The translations under genes and the position numbers were made by a program. The notes beneath the pieces are model-generated. The model made no database searches. It was not told the DNA's origin and was given only the letters and a program-made list of their open reading frames with translations. A DNA stretch of 64,000 nucleotides, taken from the NCBI GenBank assembly GCA_026018925.1, contig JAKSZU010000004.1, positions 112,620,989 to 112,684,988 on the forward strand, written 5' to 3'. Shown here in pieces: positions 23,886-36,200 of this stretch (within the stretch, counting starts at the first letter, position 1; the number at the start of each line of letters is the position of its first letter). Source of the stretch: Tupaia tana. Taxonomy: Eukaryota > Chordata > Mammalia > Scandentia > Tupaiidae.

Positions 23886-24283
23886 AAATTAGTCATTCTG
23901 ACTGGGGTTAGGTGATATCTCACTGTGGTTTTGATCTGCATCTCCCTCATGATGAGGGATGTTGAGCATTTTTTTCATATGGCTTTTGGGTGTTTGTATG
24001 TCTTCCTTAGAGAGTTAGTTTTTCCATCTAATTTTCCCATCTTTTAATTAGTTTGATCATCTTATTTCAGGTAAGCTGCTTGAGTTCCCTGTGTGTTCTG
24101 GTTACAGTCCTTTATCTGAAGCATAGTTTACAAAAAATATTCTTCCATTCTGAGGGCTGTTGATTCACAGTAACTACTGTGTCTTTTGCCAAGCAGAAAC
24201 TTCTTAATCTGATGTAATCCAATTTGCCTACTTTTGGGAGTATTGACTTTGCTTTGGGGGTCTTATTTAAGAAGTCTTTGCCT

Positions 24284-24533
24284 GGACCAGCATTTAGTGT
24301 AAAGGCTATGTCACTGGACTCCCACATAGTTGACTGCAGTTCGCGTCTCGGACCCAGTGACTTAAAACTCACGCCAGGCGCGTGTGTGTGCATGCCCAAG
24401 ATCCCGAGAGGAGAATGGAGGAGAAGGGATTGCGGCGTGGCCATCCCCCCTGGGGGGTGATTTCTCGCTTTCTGTCTCTCTGTCTCTCTTTGTCTGTCTG
24501 GTGAGCACACGCACCCTATAGCGAAAACCTCTC

Positions 24534-24575
<42 letters not shown>
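24284..24575 (+). mobile_element. tRNA-derived SINE with about 40-nt poly-A
   Basis: Forward copy ending in an almost pure A run (24535-24575), which suggests a young insertion. It sits at the 5' edge of the L1 fragment. No flanking duplication is evident because the right side is rearranged. Confidence 0.88.
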
Positions 24576-24577
<2 letters not shown>

Positions 24578-25330
24578 AGAGAGCGGAGAGATGAGATAAA
24601 AGAAAAAGAAAAGGAAACAGAGAGAACCAACAACAACAAAGAAACAGAAGAAAAGAAGAAGGAAAAAAAAAAAGAGCTAAAAAAATCCATTTTTTTTAAA
24701 GCACAAAATAGAAAATCTGCGCCTTGCAAAATCGCTAGTTCTCAGGAGCCATGAGGAATCTTGTTCTGAAGGCCTGTCTCTTGCCTCTTCTGCCTGGGTG
24801 GGAGGGGGAGGGGAAATTATTAACAAGATAAAGGCAGGGTTGAAAGCAAGAGAATACTTTACCTTAAAAAATTTTAAAAAGGAAAAAGTACAAAAAAATG
24901 AAAAGACAGAAGCAATAGAGAATCAGTGGGAATAGAGGAATATTCTGACCCTAATTGTATTCAGATGTTTAGATTCTGTTCATCTGGACCTGTCCAGACA
25001 CTTAGTGTGTAGGAGTAGAAATGAGTGTGGAGGGGGAAGTCTCAGCAGAAAAATCTTCATTTTAAGTCCCTGAAAGCAGTATTTCACAGCTGAAGTTCAG
25101 GGTCCATGTGAAACAAGAAAAATATTTTAATAAACTGCTTAACTTATCAACAACTCAAAAGAAAGTTAAATGTTTAAATTGGGAAAACAAAGCATAGTAA
25201 AAAATAGAAATCAGTAATGTTTTACTCAAAAGTCATAAAATTCTATTTTACCATTTCAGTCTTATTTTCAAACTCTCTTCTGTTGAATATGCAGGGCTGT
25301 TGTGGTTCAATCTTTCTGTTTAAATCCTTT
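24576..25330. other. A-rich segment resembling L1 5' UTR monomers
   Basis: Not coding. Words such as CCTGTCCAGACACTTAGTGTGTAG resemble the 27.45-28.1 kb segment (CCTATCTAGACATTCAGTGTCTAG), so this is probably L1 5' UTR material left by another element. Confidence 0.4.
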
Positions 25331-26850
25331 CTGTTTAAATTGAATGAGGTTAACATTCAATGTTATTATTGATATTTCTTGTCCCTAGCATTAAATTTGT
25401 CTTTTTTTTTTGGAGAGGTTTTTGCTATAGGGCGCATACGCTCGCCAGACAGACAGAGAGAGACATAGAGACAGAAAGCGAGAAATCACCCCCCAGGGGG
25501 GATGGTCATGCCACAATCCCTTCTCCTCCGTTCTCCTCTCGGGATCTTGGGCACGCATGCACACGCTCCTGGCGTGAGTTTTAAGCCACTGGGTCCGGGA
25601 CGCGAACCTCGGTCGACTACGTGGGAGTCCAGCGACATAGCCATTACGCTAACTGCTGATTCCCAAATTTGTCATTTTCTTGGTTGCCTTTTGTTCTCTT
25701 ATTTCTGTATGTGTCTTTAGTTTTCCTGGTCGAGCACTCCTTTAAGGACTTTTTGAAGAGTGGTTCTGCTATTGCAAATTGTTTTAGGTCTTGCTTATCT
25801 GAGAATGTTTTTTAGCCTTTCTTCCATATGAATGATCATCTTGCTGGGTATAGTATTCTTGGTTGAAACTGTTTTTCACTTAACACTTTGAATATATTTT
25901 CCCATTCTTTCCTCGCTCACATTGTTTCTGATGAGAGATTGGATGTTAGCCTGGTAGATAACCTTTATAAGCAACCAAATATTTCTCTCTTGCCAATTTT
26001 AGTATCTTGTCTTTGTCTGTTGATTTGGCCTGTCTGGCTATGATGTATCTTGGGGAAGATATTCTTGGGTTGATTCTATTAGGGGTCCTTTGTATTTCTT
26101 GGGTCTGGATATTTCAATACCTCTTTAGATTAGGAAAATTTTCTTCCAAGATTTCATGGAATAGATTATCAATGCCCTTATTAGTTTCCTCATCTTCTGG
26201 GATACTGATTATCTGAATGTTTGGGTGCTTAATGCTGTCTAGTATTTCTCATATAGTATTCTCACTTTTTGGGTTATTTTCACAGTTTTTTTTTTTTTTC
26301 CTAGATCAGAGATTTTGTCTTCAACATCCAAGATTTGATTTTCTGCATGGACTAATCTGCTTCTAATACTTTTGAGGGAGGTTTTGATTTCCTGAATGGC
26401 AGCCTTCATCTCTAATAGCTCCATTTGATTCTTTTTAATGGTTTGTATTTCCTCTTTAAGATCATGGAAGAACTTCAACACCTCCTGTAACTCGTTGTCT
26501 CTTTTCTCCTGCACCTTCTGGAGTTCATTATCTCTCAGCTCTCGCATCTCATTTAGTTTTGTTACTATGAATATTCTGAATTCTCTGTAAGACATTTCTA
26601 TGAGTTCTACTGTACTGTCTGTGGATGATGAAGAATTTTTTTTCCCCTTTAGGGGAGAAATATTTTCTTGATTTCTTATTCTTCTTGTGACTCTGCAGTT
26701 GTTTCTAGTCATTTTGTGAATAAAAACAAAATCCTCCACTGTGCTTCACAATGGGGTAACCACAGCAAGATTAGGAGTTCTGATTTATAAAAAAAAGTTC
26801 TCCATTAAACCAGGATGTTCAATAAGCATAGAGGATTTCTTTCTTTCTTT
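25331..26850 (-). mobile_element. L1 5' part: ORF1 and start of ORF2
   Basis: Reverse L1. ORF1 begins near 26713 (MTRNNCRVTRRIRNQEN) and stays open through the coiled coil to 26239; the remainder of ORF1 and the ORF2 start (about 25390) are broken. This is the only L1 here with an intact ORF1 N-terminus. It includes a short duplication, ELRDNELQKVQEKRDNELQE, in the coiled coil. A SINE at 25402-25664 interrupts it. Confidence 0.82.
25402..25664 (-). mobile_element. tRNA-derived SINE
   Basis: Reverse copy flanked by AAATTTGTC (25393-25401 and 25665-25673), inserted close to the L1 ORF2 start. Confidence 0.9.
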
Positions 26851-27133
26851 CTTTTTTTTTTTTTTTTTGGTAGAGGTTTTTGCTATAGGGCACGTGTGCT
26901 CGCCAGAAAGACAGAGACAGAGAGATAGAAAGTGAGAAATCAGCCCCGCCCCCCCCCCCCCCCGGGTCAGATGACCCCACAACAATATCCCTTCTCCTTC
27001 ATTGTCCTCTCAGGATCTTGGGCACACACACACAGGTGCCCAGCATGAGTTTAAGCCACTGGGTCCAGGACATGAACCGTGGTTGACTACATGGGCATCC
27101 AGCAACATAGCCATTATGCCAACTGCTGGTCTC
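26849..27133 (-). mobile_element. tRNA-derived SINE with C-run
   Basis: Reverse copy. The usual CCCCCC block is expanded to a run of about 18 C (26949-26963 region). The T tail is preceded by TTTC repeats. Confidence 0.85.
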
Positions 27134-27153
27134 AGATGATTTCAATGACTCTT

Positions 27154-27418
27154 TTTTTTCTTTTTGGAGAGATTTTTGCTATAGGGCGCCTGTGCTCTCC
27201 AGACAGAGAGAAAGAGACATAGAGACAGAAAGCGAGAAATCACCCCCCAGGGGGGATGGTCATGCCGCAATCCCTTCTCCTCCATTCTCCTCTCGGGATC
27301 TTGGGCACGCACGCACACGCGCCCGGCATGAGTTTTAAGCCACCGGGTCCGGGACGCGAACCTCGGTCGACTACGTGGGAGTCCAGCGACATAGCCATTA
27401 CGCTAACTGCTGGTTCCC
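27154..27418 (-). mobile_element. tRNA-derived SINE
   Basis: Reverse copy with perfect 18-bp duplication ATGATTTCAATGACTCTT (27136-27153 and 27419-27436), directly next to the previous SINE. Confidence 0.94.
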
Positions 27419-27436
27419 ATGATTTCAATGACTCTT

Positions 27437-27961
27437 AAAAGTATTCAGATACTTGGCTACTGTGCACCTAGGCCTATCTAGACATTCAGTGTCTAGAGAG
27501 TGAAGCTTAGAGTGGGAAAGTAAGGTTAAAAATATGAGCCAAGAGAAAAAAAAAACAACCTAGAAAAATATTACCAAAAAAGTAAAAAAATTTTATTTTG
27601 CATGTAATAAATGAAATGCTAGTGTGCTGTGAGCATAGGCCAGGACACACCTCAGATTTAAAATGGCTTCTGAAATTAGCAAGTGAAAAAAACAGCCCAA
27701 GGTGATGAGAAGTGGTTGAAAAATTTTAAAAAAATGAAAAATTTAAAGAGAAAGATAGAGAGACAGACAACCAGAGACAGAGAGAAGACAAAGGTTGCCT
27801 TACCTTGTCTGAATATTTTGAGAGTCTAGAAGATAGAGTTTAGAGCATAGCTTCCCTGAACAGGCCTGGACACACTTCAGCTTTAAAATGGCTTCCGAAA
27901 TAAGCAAGTGAAAGAAAATTCCCAAGGTGAGAAGAAGTGGTTGAAAAAATTAAAAAAAAAA

Positions 27962-28007
<46 letters not shown>

Positions 28008-28140
28008 CCAGAGATAGAGAGAAGACGAAGGTCACCCTAACTTGTCTGAATATTTTAGGAGTCAAAAAGATGGAGTTTAGAGCATAGCTTCCCTGAACTG
28101 ACCAGGATATACCTCAGCTTTAAAATGGCTTCTTGTCTGA
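27437..28140 (-). repeat. Tandem L1 5' UTR monomers
   Basis: Noncoding DNA upstream of the reverse L1 ORF1. Blocks of about 230-240 bp repeat: TTTAAAATGGCTTC lies near 27658, 27882 and 28120, each after a GG(A/C)CACAC(C/T)TCAG-like word, with AAGTGGTTGAAAAA and CTTGTCTGAATATTTT in fixed order. Two full copies and one partial copy are visible, with (GA)n and (GACA)n runs inside. The monomer structure resembles rodent L1 promoters. Confidence 0.6.
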
Positions 28141-28147
28141 ATATTTC

Positions 28148-28745
28148 AGGAATCTCCTTATATCCTTATTTTTAACTGTTGTAGCTTGCTGTATCAAAGC
28201 AGCTAAATCTGAAGCAAGTTGAATATCATTGCCTTCAAGGATCAACACATCTTTCTGGGCTTGAGATACTGAACAAGCAACACCTGGTCTCATTCAAATG
28301 CTCTGGATGTTTTTGTTCACACAAAAAATTTCAGATTTCAACAATCATTTTGTTAATATGGTGTATTACAATGATTTAATAATATTATTGAACCTATCCT
28401 GCAAAAAAAAAAAAAAAAAAAAGAGACCTATTTTCCTGAATAACAATGTTGATGAACAAGTAAGCATTCACAGACCCCATCTTATAGCCAAGCCTAATGT
28501 AACATCCTTGATCGTGTTCTGTACATGATCACAGATAGTGTGACCTGTTTCCCCACCATTTGTCAACCTGCAGCCTCTTCTTTTTCTATCCAAGGAGACT
28601 GAGCTCAACATTGATGTGATTGAAGTCCCTCAGAGGGTTCCTCCGGGGCCCTTCACAATCATTTTATTATCCCTTCAGAGTGATGTTGACATTATCTGGA
28701 ATATCAATGGTGTGACTGCTGAGAATGGTCTTCATCCTTGAGGTA
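28148..28745 (-). pseudogene. RPL9: RPL9 processed pseudogene, interrupted
   Basis: Reverse strand reads as 60S ribosomal protein uL6: KTILS near 28740, then a VKGPGGTL segment, a KKKRLQVDKWWGNR segment and the C-terminal [15 protein letters not shown] and [15 protein letters not shown]. Stops and frameshifts occur early, and an insert of about 80 bp with a 20-nt A run (28342-28420) splits the frame. The 3' end is cut off where it meets the L1 monomers (about 28140), so rearrangement followed insertion. Nonfunctional. Confidence 0.9.
28342..28420 (+). mobile_element. Short poly-A insert inside RPL9 pseudogene
   Basis: About 80 bp beginning TTGTTAATATGGTGTATTAC and ending in an A run. The start matches L1 ORF2 antisense text found elsewhere in the window, but the element carries its own poly-A. 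It looks like a retrotransposed fragment. Confidence 0.5.
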
Positions 28746-28766
28746 GATGCAGCAAAGAGCTGCTTA

Positions 28767-29640
28767 GAGTCTCGATCATGAATGGATGTTGTATTTTATC
28801 AAATTATTTTTCTGCATGAATTGATATGATAATATGGTTTTTATGTTCTTTCTGTTTATATGGTATTATATTTATGGTTTTGCATATGTTGAGCCAACCT
28901 TGCATTCCCTGGAATAAAGCCTACCCGGTTGTGACATATAATCTTTTTTATATATTGTTGGATACAATTCCCTAGTACCTTGTTGAGAATTTTTGTGTCT
29001 ATATTCATCAGAGATATTGGTCTATAGTTTTCCTTCCTTGTTATGTCCTTGTATATTTTAAGGATAAAGGTGATGAAGGCTTCATAGAAAGAATTTGGGA
29101 GTTACGCCCTTTTGGATTTTTAGAAATAGCTTGAGTAGAATGGGCGTTAATTCTCCTTTAAAAGTTTTGTAGAACTCAGAGGTGAAGCCATCAAGACCAG
29201 GGCTTTTCTTTGTTGGGAGGTTATTTATTACTGATTCAATCTCATGACTTATTATGGGTCTATTTAGATTTTCTATGTCTTTCTGATTCAATCTTGATAG
29301 ATTATATGTGTCCAGGAATTTGTCTATCTCACTCAGGTTTTTTTGTTTGTTGGCGTATAGTTGTTCATAGTATCCTCTAATAATGTTTTATACCTCTATT
29401 ATGTATGTTATATTGCCTGCTTCATTGTGAATTTGATTTACCCAATTCCTTCTCTCACCTTAATTAGTCCAGCTAGTGGTGTGTAGATTTTGTTTATCGT
29501 TTCAAAGGACCAGCTTTTACTTTCATTTATTTTCTGTATAGTTCATTTATTTTCTCTATAGTTCATTTATTTTCTGTATAGTTCATTTATTTTCTGTATA
29601 GTTCATTTATTTATTTATTTTTCATACTTTTAAAGTTTAT
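28767..29640 (-). mobile_element. L1 ORF2 reverse-transcriptase fragment
   Basis: Reverse L1 piece from the RT core to the linker, with one open run at 29291-29082 ([19 protein letters not shown]). A fivefold TTCATTTATTTTCTGTATAG repeat (about 29521-29610) ends it; the same phrase occurs once in intact L1s, so it has expanded locally. Confidence 0.8.
29521..29612. repeat. 20-bp tandem repeat
   Basis: Four to five copies of a 20-bp unit with sequence like TTCATTTATTTTCTGTATAG, derived from L1 ORF2 DNA. Confidence 0.85.
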
Positions 29641-29969
29641 TTTTCTGAGATCATTAGCTTCTTCTTTAATCTGTATCTCTTTTAACATTTCTTAAAGTTA
29701 AAGTAAGAAATCTTCTTCAAAATATGATGCCTTAATACCAGATCAGATATTGAATAAGGCTCCTAATATCTCATTCTTAGGGAATTATAATTATCTAACA
29801 TAGAAGCATGTACATTTTCATGTCACTGAAGTCTCAATGGGCATAATTAATAGGAAAATTATTCCACTTTAGTAAGAACATTTTTTTCTTTCAATTGAGC
29901 ACATTTTTTTCTGATTAATAATTCTCTCTGAACAAAAATATTTTCTAATATAATCATAGATTTTCCCTC

Positions 29970-31112
29970 TTTTTAAAAAATTTTTTAATACATTCGATCA
30001 CATTATTTAGCTTACAAGGTGATCATTTCAATATGTGAACATCTCTCCCCGGTCCAGTTGATCAAAATATAACAATATTACCTCCCTGTCTCAACAATGC
30101 TGTCTCTGTATCCCTCCTCCAAATGTTTTTCCTCAGGCCCCACTCCTCCACACACACCACATCTGGCATACACACCCATCTCTTGTGTTTGTACATCCTT
30201 TAGCCCGTCAGTTTCAGTTATAGAGTGTGGACACTTAGTATATATTAAGTGGGGACATACAGTGTCTCTCCCTCATAGCCTGGCTTGCTTCACTCAGCAG
30301 TAAATCTTCCATATTCTTCCACTTTCTGTCAAAAGTCAGGGTTTTTTTTTATGGCTGAATAGTATTCCATAGAATATATGTGCCACAGTTTTTCAATCCA
30401 TTCATCTGTACAGGGGCATTTGGGTTGGTTCCATGTCTTAGCAATCGTGAAAAGTACTGCAATAAATATCAATGTGCAAACACTTTTCCAATGAAGAATT
30501 CTTCTGTTCCTTGGGTAGATGACAAGGAATGGGATTGCTAGATCATATGGTAGTTCTATTTGAAGACTTTTGAGGAATCTCCAAATTGTTCTCCACAGTG
30601 GTTGGACTAATTTACATTCCCACCATCAGTGTAAGAGTGTTCCCCTTTCACTACGCCCATGCCAACACTTATCATTTTTTTTTTTAATCTTAGCCATTCT
30701 GACTGGGGTTAGGTGGTATCTCATTGTTTTGATCTTCATTTCCCTTACAATGAGGAATGTTGGGCAATTTTTCATATGCCTTCTGGCTATTCATATGATG
30801 TCATCTTTAGAGAGTGTTTTTTTCAAATCCTTCTCCCATCTTTTAATAGGGTTGATCATCTTTTTTCCAATCAGCTTCTTTAGTTCCTTGTGTATTCTGC
30901 TTATCAGTCTCTTATCTGATGCAGAATTTACAAAAATATCTTCCCATTGTGAGGGCTGTCGATTCACACTACTTACAGTGTCTTTTGCCATGCGGAAACT
31001 TCTTAGTCTGATGTAATCCCACTTGTCTATTTTGGGGATTCTGGACTGTGCTTTGGGGGTCTTATGTAAGAAGTCTTTCCTTACCCCAATGTCTCCCAGA
31101 GTTTCTCCAGTG

Positions 31113-31143
<31 letters not shown>

Positions 31144-34100
31144 GGTTTTTGCTATAGGGTGCGTGCGCTTGCCAGACAGACAGACAGAGAGAGAGAGACA
31201 GAAAGCGAGGAATCACCCCCCAGGGGGGATGGCCATGCCACAATCCCTTCTCCTCCATTCTCCTCTCGGGATCTTGGGCACGCACGCACACGTGCCCGGC
31301 GTGTTTTAAGCCACCGGGTCTGGGACGCGAACCGCAATTGACTATGTGGGAGTCCAGCGACATAGCCATTACGCTAACTGCTGATCCCTCCCCAGTGTTT
31401 TCTAGAAGCAGTTTAATAGTTTGGAATCTTAGATTTAGATCCTTGGTCCACCTTGACTTGACTTTTGTCAAAGGTGAGAGGTAGGGGTTCAGATTAATCT
31501 TTCTACAGGTAGAAATCCAGTTTTTCCAGCACCATTTGCTGAAGAGGTTTTCCTTTTCCCGCTGGATTGACTGCTACCCCTTGTCAGAAATCAGTTGACT
31601 GAATAATTGGAAATTTATTCTTGTGGAGTCAATTCTGTTCCATTGGTCCACATGTCTGTTCCTGTGCCAGTACCATGCTGTTTTGATTACCACAACTTTG
31701 TAGTACATTTTTGTGTCAGAGAGTGAAATGCCATCCACTCCACTCTTCTTGTGTAGAATTGCTTTGGCAATACGAGGTCTTTTATTATTCCAGACGAATT
31801 TTATGATTGTCTTTTCTAGATTTGTGAAGAATGTGTCTGGTACTTTGATTGGCATTGCATTAAATAGGTAGATTAATTTGGGTAGACTTGCCATTTTGGT
31901 TATATTAATTCTTCCAATCCAGGAACATGGAATGTCCTTCCACTTTTTTGTGTCATTTTCAATTTCTTTTTTTATCTTCTCATAGTTTTCCTTGTGGAGG
32001 TCTTTAACTTCTTTGTTTAGATTTAATCCCTAAGTATCTTATACTTTTAGTGGCTATGGTAAATTGAATAGCTTTTTTTCAGTTCTATATCCATCTGCCT
32101 GTTGTTTGTATATAGAAATACTATAGACTTCTGTATATTAATTTTGTATCCTGTAACTTTACTGTATTCATGCATTACTTCCAGAAATTTCTTCATGGAA
32201 ATCATTGGGTTTTCTATGTACACAATCATGTCATCTGTGAATAGAGAGAGTTTCACCTCTTCTTTTCCTATTTGGATGCCTTTATTTTTTTTCCTCTTTT
32301 CTGATTGTGTTGGCGAGGACTTCCAGTACTATATTGAAAAGGAGTGGAGAAAGTGGGCATCCTTGTCTTGTACCCGTTTTTAGTGGGAAAGCTTTCAGTT
32401 TTTCTCCATTCAGGATGATATTCGCGATGGGTTTTTCATAGATAGCTTTTATTGTGCTGAGAATTGACCCTTGTATGACAATTTTGCTGACCGTCTTGAT
32501 CATAAAGGGATGTTGTATCTTATCAAATGCTTTTTCTGCATCAATCGATATGACCATATGGTTTTTGTCTTTATTCCTGTTAATATGGTGTATTACATTT
32601 ATGGTTTTGCATATGTTGAACCAATCTTGCATTCCTGGAATAAAGCCTATCTGATCATGATATATAACCTTTTTTATAAGTTGTTGGATACGGTTTGCTA
32701 GTATCTTGTTGAAAATCTTTGCATCTATATTCATCAGAGATATGGGCCTATAGTTTTCCTTCCTTGTCCTGTCCTTATCTGTTTTGAGGATAAGGGTAAT
32801 AGAGGCTTCATAGAATGAATTAAGGAGAGATTCACTCATTTGGATCTTTAGAAATAACTTGAGCAGAATGGAGGTTAACTCTTTTTTGAAAGTTTTATAG
32901 AACTCAGAGATGAAACCATCAGGGCCAGGGCTTTTCTTAGTTGGAAGGTTATTTATTACTGATTCAATCTCCTGGCTTGTTATGGGCCTATTTAGACTTT
33001 CTATATCCTCCTGGTTCAATCTTGGTGGATTATACGTGTCCAGGAATTTGTCCATCTCATCCAGATTGTCTTGTTTCTTGGCATATAGTTGTTCATAGTA
33101 TCCTCTGATGATGTTCTGTATTTCTACTTTATCTGTTGTTATATTACCAGCTTCATTGCAGATGTGATTCACCTGGTTCCATTCTCTCTTCTTCTTAATA
33201 AGTCTTAGTAGTGGTGTATTGATTTTGTTTATCTTTTCAAAGAACCAGTTTTTACTTTCGTTTATTTTCTGTATAGTTCGCTTATTTTCTATTTCATTTA
33301 TTTCTGCTCAGATCTTTATTATTTCCTTTCTCCTGGAGTTTTTTGGATTATTTTGCTGTTGCTTTTCCAATTCTCTGAGGCATGATGTTAGGTGATCCAT
33401 TTGCCTTCTTTCCGTCTTCCTCTTATGAACACTAATTGCTATGAACTTCCCTCTTATGACTGCTTTAGCAGTGTCCCAAGGATTATGGAACCTCGTGTCC
33501 TCATTGTCATTAGCTTCCATGAATCTTTTGATTTCGGACTTTATTTTATCAGTAGTTGTGGAGTCATTTAGTAGTAGGTTATTTAGTTTCTATGTATTTG
33601 AGTATTTTTGAGTATTTCTCTTGAAATTAAACTCAAGTTTAATTCCATCATGGTCAGAGAAGATGCTGGAAATAGTTTCTAGGCCTTTGGCTTGCTTTGT
33701 GGCCTATGATGTGGTCAATCTTCAAAAAGGTTCCATGTGGGGGTCAGAAAATAGTTTATTTCGTGGTTTTAGGATGGAAAGTTCTATAGATGTCTGTTAA
33801 ATCCATTTCATTTATGGTATAATTCAGATCCTTTATCTCTTTATCTATTTTTTGTCTAGAGGATCTGTCCCAAGGGGATAGTGCAGTGTTGAGGTCTCCA
33901 ACAATTAGTGTGTTGCAGTCTATCTCCCCTTTTAGATCTAACAGTCTTTCCTTCACATATTTGAGTGCTCCTGTGTTAGGCACATAGATATTTATAAGAA
34001 TTATGTCTTCTTGATCTATTGATCCTTTTACTACAATATAGTGCCCTTCGTTGTCTCTTCAAACAATTTTTGTTTTAAAGTCTATTTGGCCAGAAATTAG

Positions 34101-35093
34101 TATCGCAACTCAAGCTCTTTTTTGGTTCCCATTTGCATGGAAAACCTTTTTCCAACCCTTCACTTTCAGTCTATGTATATCTTTATCGATGAGATGGGTT
34201 TCCTGTAGGCAAGAGATAGAGGGTCTCTGTGTTTTTAATTTATCCAGTCAGTCTGTGTCTCTTGATTGGAGAATTTAATCCATTAACATTCAATGTTATT
34301 ATCGATGTAACTGGATCTGTCCCAACATTTAAGTTGGCCATTGTCACAGCAGCCTTTTATTCCTTTGTTTCTGTCTGTTAGCTCTTTAGTTTTCCTGGAA
34401 CAGTACTTTCTTCAGGGTTTCTTGAAGAGCTGGTCTGGTGCTGGCAAATTCTTTCAGGTCTTGTTTATCTGAGATTTTAATCTTTTTTTCCCATATGGAG
34501 GATAATCTGGCAGGATACAATAATCTTGGTTGAAATTGTTTCTCTCTTAGCACTTTCAATACATCTTCCCAATCTTTCCTTACTTGCATTGTTTCTGTTT
34601 AGAGGTCTGGTGTTAGCCTGATTGGATGACCTTTGTACGTCACTTGTTTTTCTCTTGCCTGTTTTAGTATCATGTCTTTATCTATTGTCTTGGATAGTCT
34701 GGCTAAGATGTGCCTTGGGGAAGATCTTCTGGACCCTTTGTATTTCTTGGGTCTTGATGCTAGAGCGCCTCTTAGACTCGGGAAATTTTCTTCCAGGATT
34801 TCATGGAATAGATTTTCCATGCCCTCATTAGTTTCTTCACCTTCTTCCAATTATTCTGATATTTGGGCATCTTATAGAATCTAGTATTTCCCATATATTA
34901 TCCTCATTTTTTTTTGGTTATTTTCTCTATTTTTTTGGTGGTTCCTTCTAAGTCAGAGGTTTTATCTTCTACATCAGAGATTCGATCTTCAGCATGATCT
35001 AATAGACTTTTAATACTTTCAAGGGAGTTTTTGATTTCCTCTATTCCAGACTTTGTCTCTAATAGCTTCATCTTGTTCTTTTTCACCCCTGGG
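29970..35093 (-). mobile_element. L1, nearly full length, 5' truncated in ORF1
   Basis: Reverse L1 of about 5.1 kb: 3' UTR from 29970, ORF2 C-terminus, reverse transcriptase with an open 296-codon piece (33172-32282) and the separate FTDDM version of the active site (32256-32047), endonuclease region about 33300-34300, and ORF1 C-terminus and coiled coil to 35093. Several frameshifts make it inactive. A SINE (31116-31388) interrupts it, and a partial SINE joins its 5' end. Confidence 0.88.
31116..31388 (-). mobile_element. tRNA-derived SINE with about 30-nt poly-T
   Basis: Reverse copy in the L1 3' part. Near-identical flanks CTCCAGTGTTTT and CCCCAGTGTTTT. Long tail, so young. Confidence 0.9.
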
Positions 35094-35178
35094 GGGTGAT
35101 TTCTCACTCTCTATCTCTCTGTCTCTCTCTGTCTGTCTGGTGAGCACACACACCCTATAGAAAAAACCTCACAAAGAA
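35094..35178 (+). mobile_element. SINE 3' end fragment
   Basis: Starts abruptly at CACCCCTGGGGGGTGATTTCTC and ends CCCTATAGAAAAAACCTC. It abuts the L1 ORF1 breakpoint, suggesting a deletion between the two elements. Confidence 0.8.
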
Positions 35179-35492
35179 AAGAAATGGAAAAATGTTAATA
35201 CATTTGGCAATCTATCACCTGTCATCATAACTGACCACCACTTTTTATCCACAAGACACCAGGACTAAAGATAAAAGGGACTGAGGTCATCTTGAGCTCT
35301 ATCACTTATTTTGACTGTGATTTATTTGGAGTGGAGCTACAGATTTTAAGGAAAAAATGTCATGTAGGTTGTCTAAAAATCAAATGCATTTAAACTCATT
35401 TGAGAGAATGTCTATTAGTTTAATAGATTTAAGCTAAACCCATCATGTTTGTTGCTGAAGAAGCTAGAGCATGGTTATAAACCACTACTAGA

Positions 35493-35760
35493 GAGACCAG
35501 CAGGTGATGTAGTGGTTAAGGTGTTGGACTCTTATGTGATCTACTGTGGTTTGAATCCTGGACCCAGAAGCTTGATACTCATGCCGGGTGTGTGCGCATG
35601 TGTGCCCGATTCCCAAGAAGAGAATGGAGGAGATAGGATGGTGGCGTGGTCATTCCCCCGGGAGTGATTTTTTTGTTTTCTCTCTCTTTGTCTCTTTCTG
35701 CCATTCTGGTGAGTACACATGCCCTATAGCAAAAATCTCTCTAATAAATAAATAACAAAA
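35493..35760 (+). mobile_element. SINE, intermediate subfamily
   Basis: The head reads GAGACCAGCAGGTGATGTAGTGG, resembling the older subfamily, while the body matches young copies. Flanks TAAACCACTACTAGA and TAAACTACTACTAGA form the duplication. Confidence 0.88.
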
Positions 35761-36184
35761 ATAAACTACTACTAGAAAGCATAAGGCTGTCTTCAAATAA
35801 CTTCTACAGTGGAAACTACTTATGGGACTGGAATAAAAAAATATAAAAATAAAAATAAAAAAAAGCAAGACTGCCAACATTTGAAATAAGTCTTTTCATC
35901 ACCCGCAGTAGCAGTAGTTCACTATGGAAGCTATTACCAAAAGAGTAAAAAGGGTCTTTGGAAGAAAAGTGTTGTCTGAACTTATTTCATGTAAATCAAG
36001 TAGGACAAACTCTCCTGGAATGGATGTCAAACTTCCTGGTAACTAGAACAGGAGTTGGAAAACATGCCACCTGTTTCATGCAACTCTTAGGTGGTGGCTG
36101 CATATTTTTAAATGGTTGGGGGACAATATTAAAAGGATACTTTGTGATGAAACTATAAAAAAAATTTACACCAGTCCAGAGTGA
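35761..36184. other. Unique AT-rich DNA
   Basis: No frame or repeat recognised. The text lacks L1 and SINE words. Confidence 0.4.
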
Positions 36185-36200
36185 AAAACAAAACACTTTT

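Larger units (their letters stand above)
21599..24283 (-). mobile_element. L1 3' region, split by ANT2 retrocopy and a SINE
   Basis: Reverse L1 3' UTR and ORF2 C-terminus. The text runs 21599-22349, is interrupted by a processed gene copy (22350-23578), resumes for about 25 bp, is interrupted again by a SINE (23619-23885), and continues to about 24283. Rejoining the pieces matches the order seen in the L1s at 17.9 kb and 57.3 kb. This orders the events: L1 first, then the other insertions. Confidence 0.85.
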
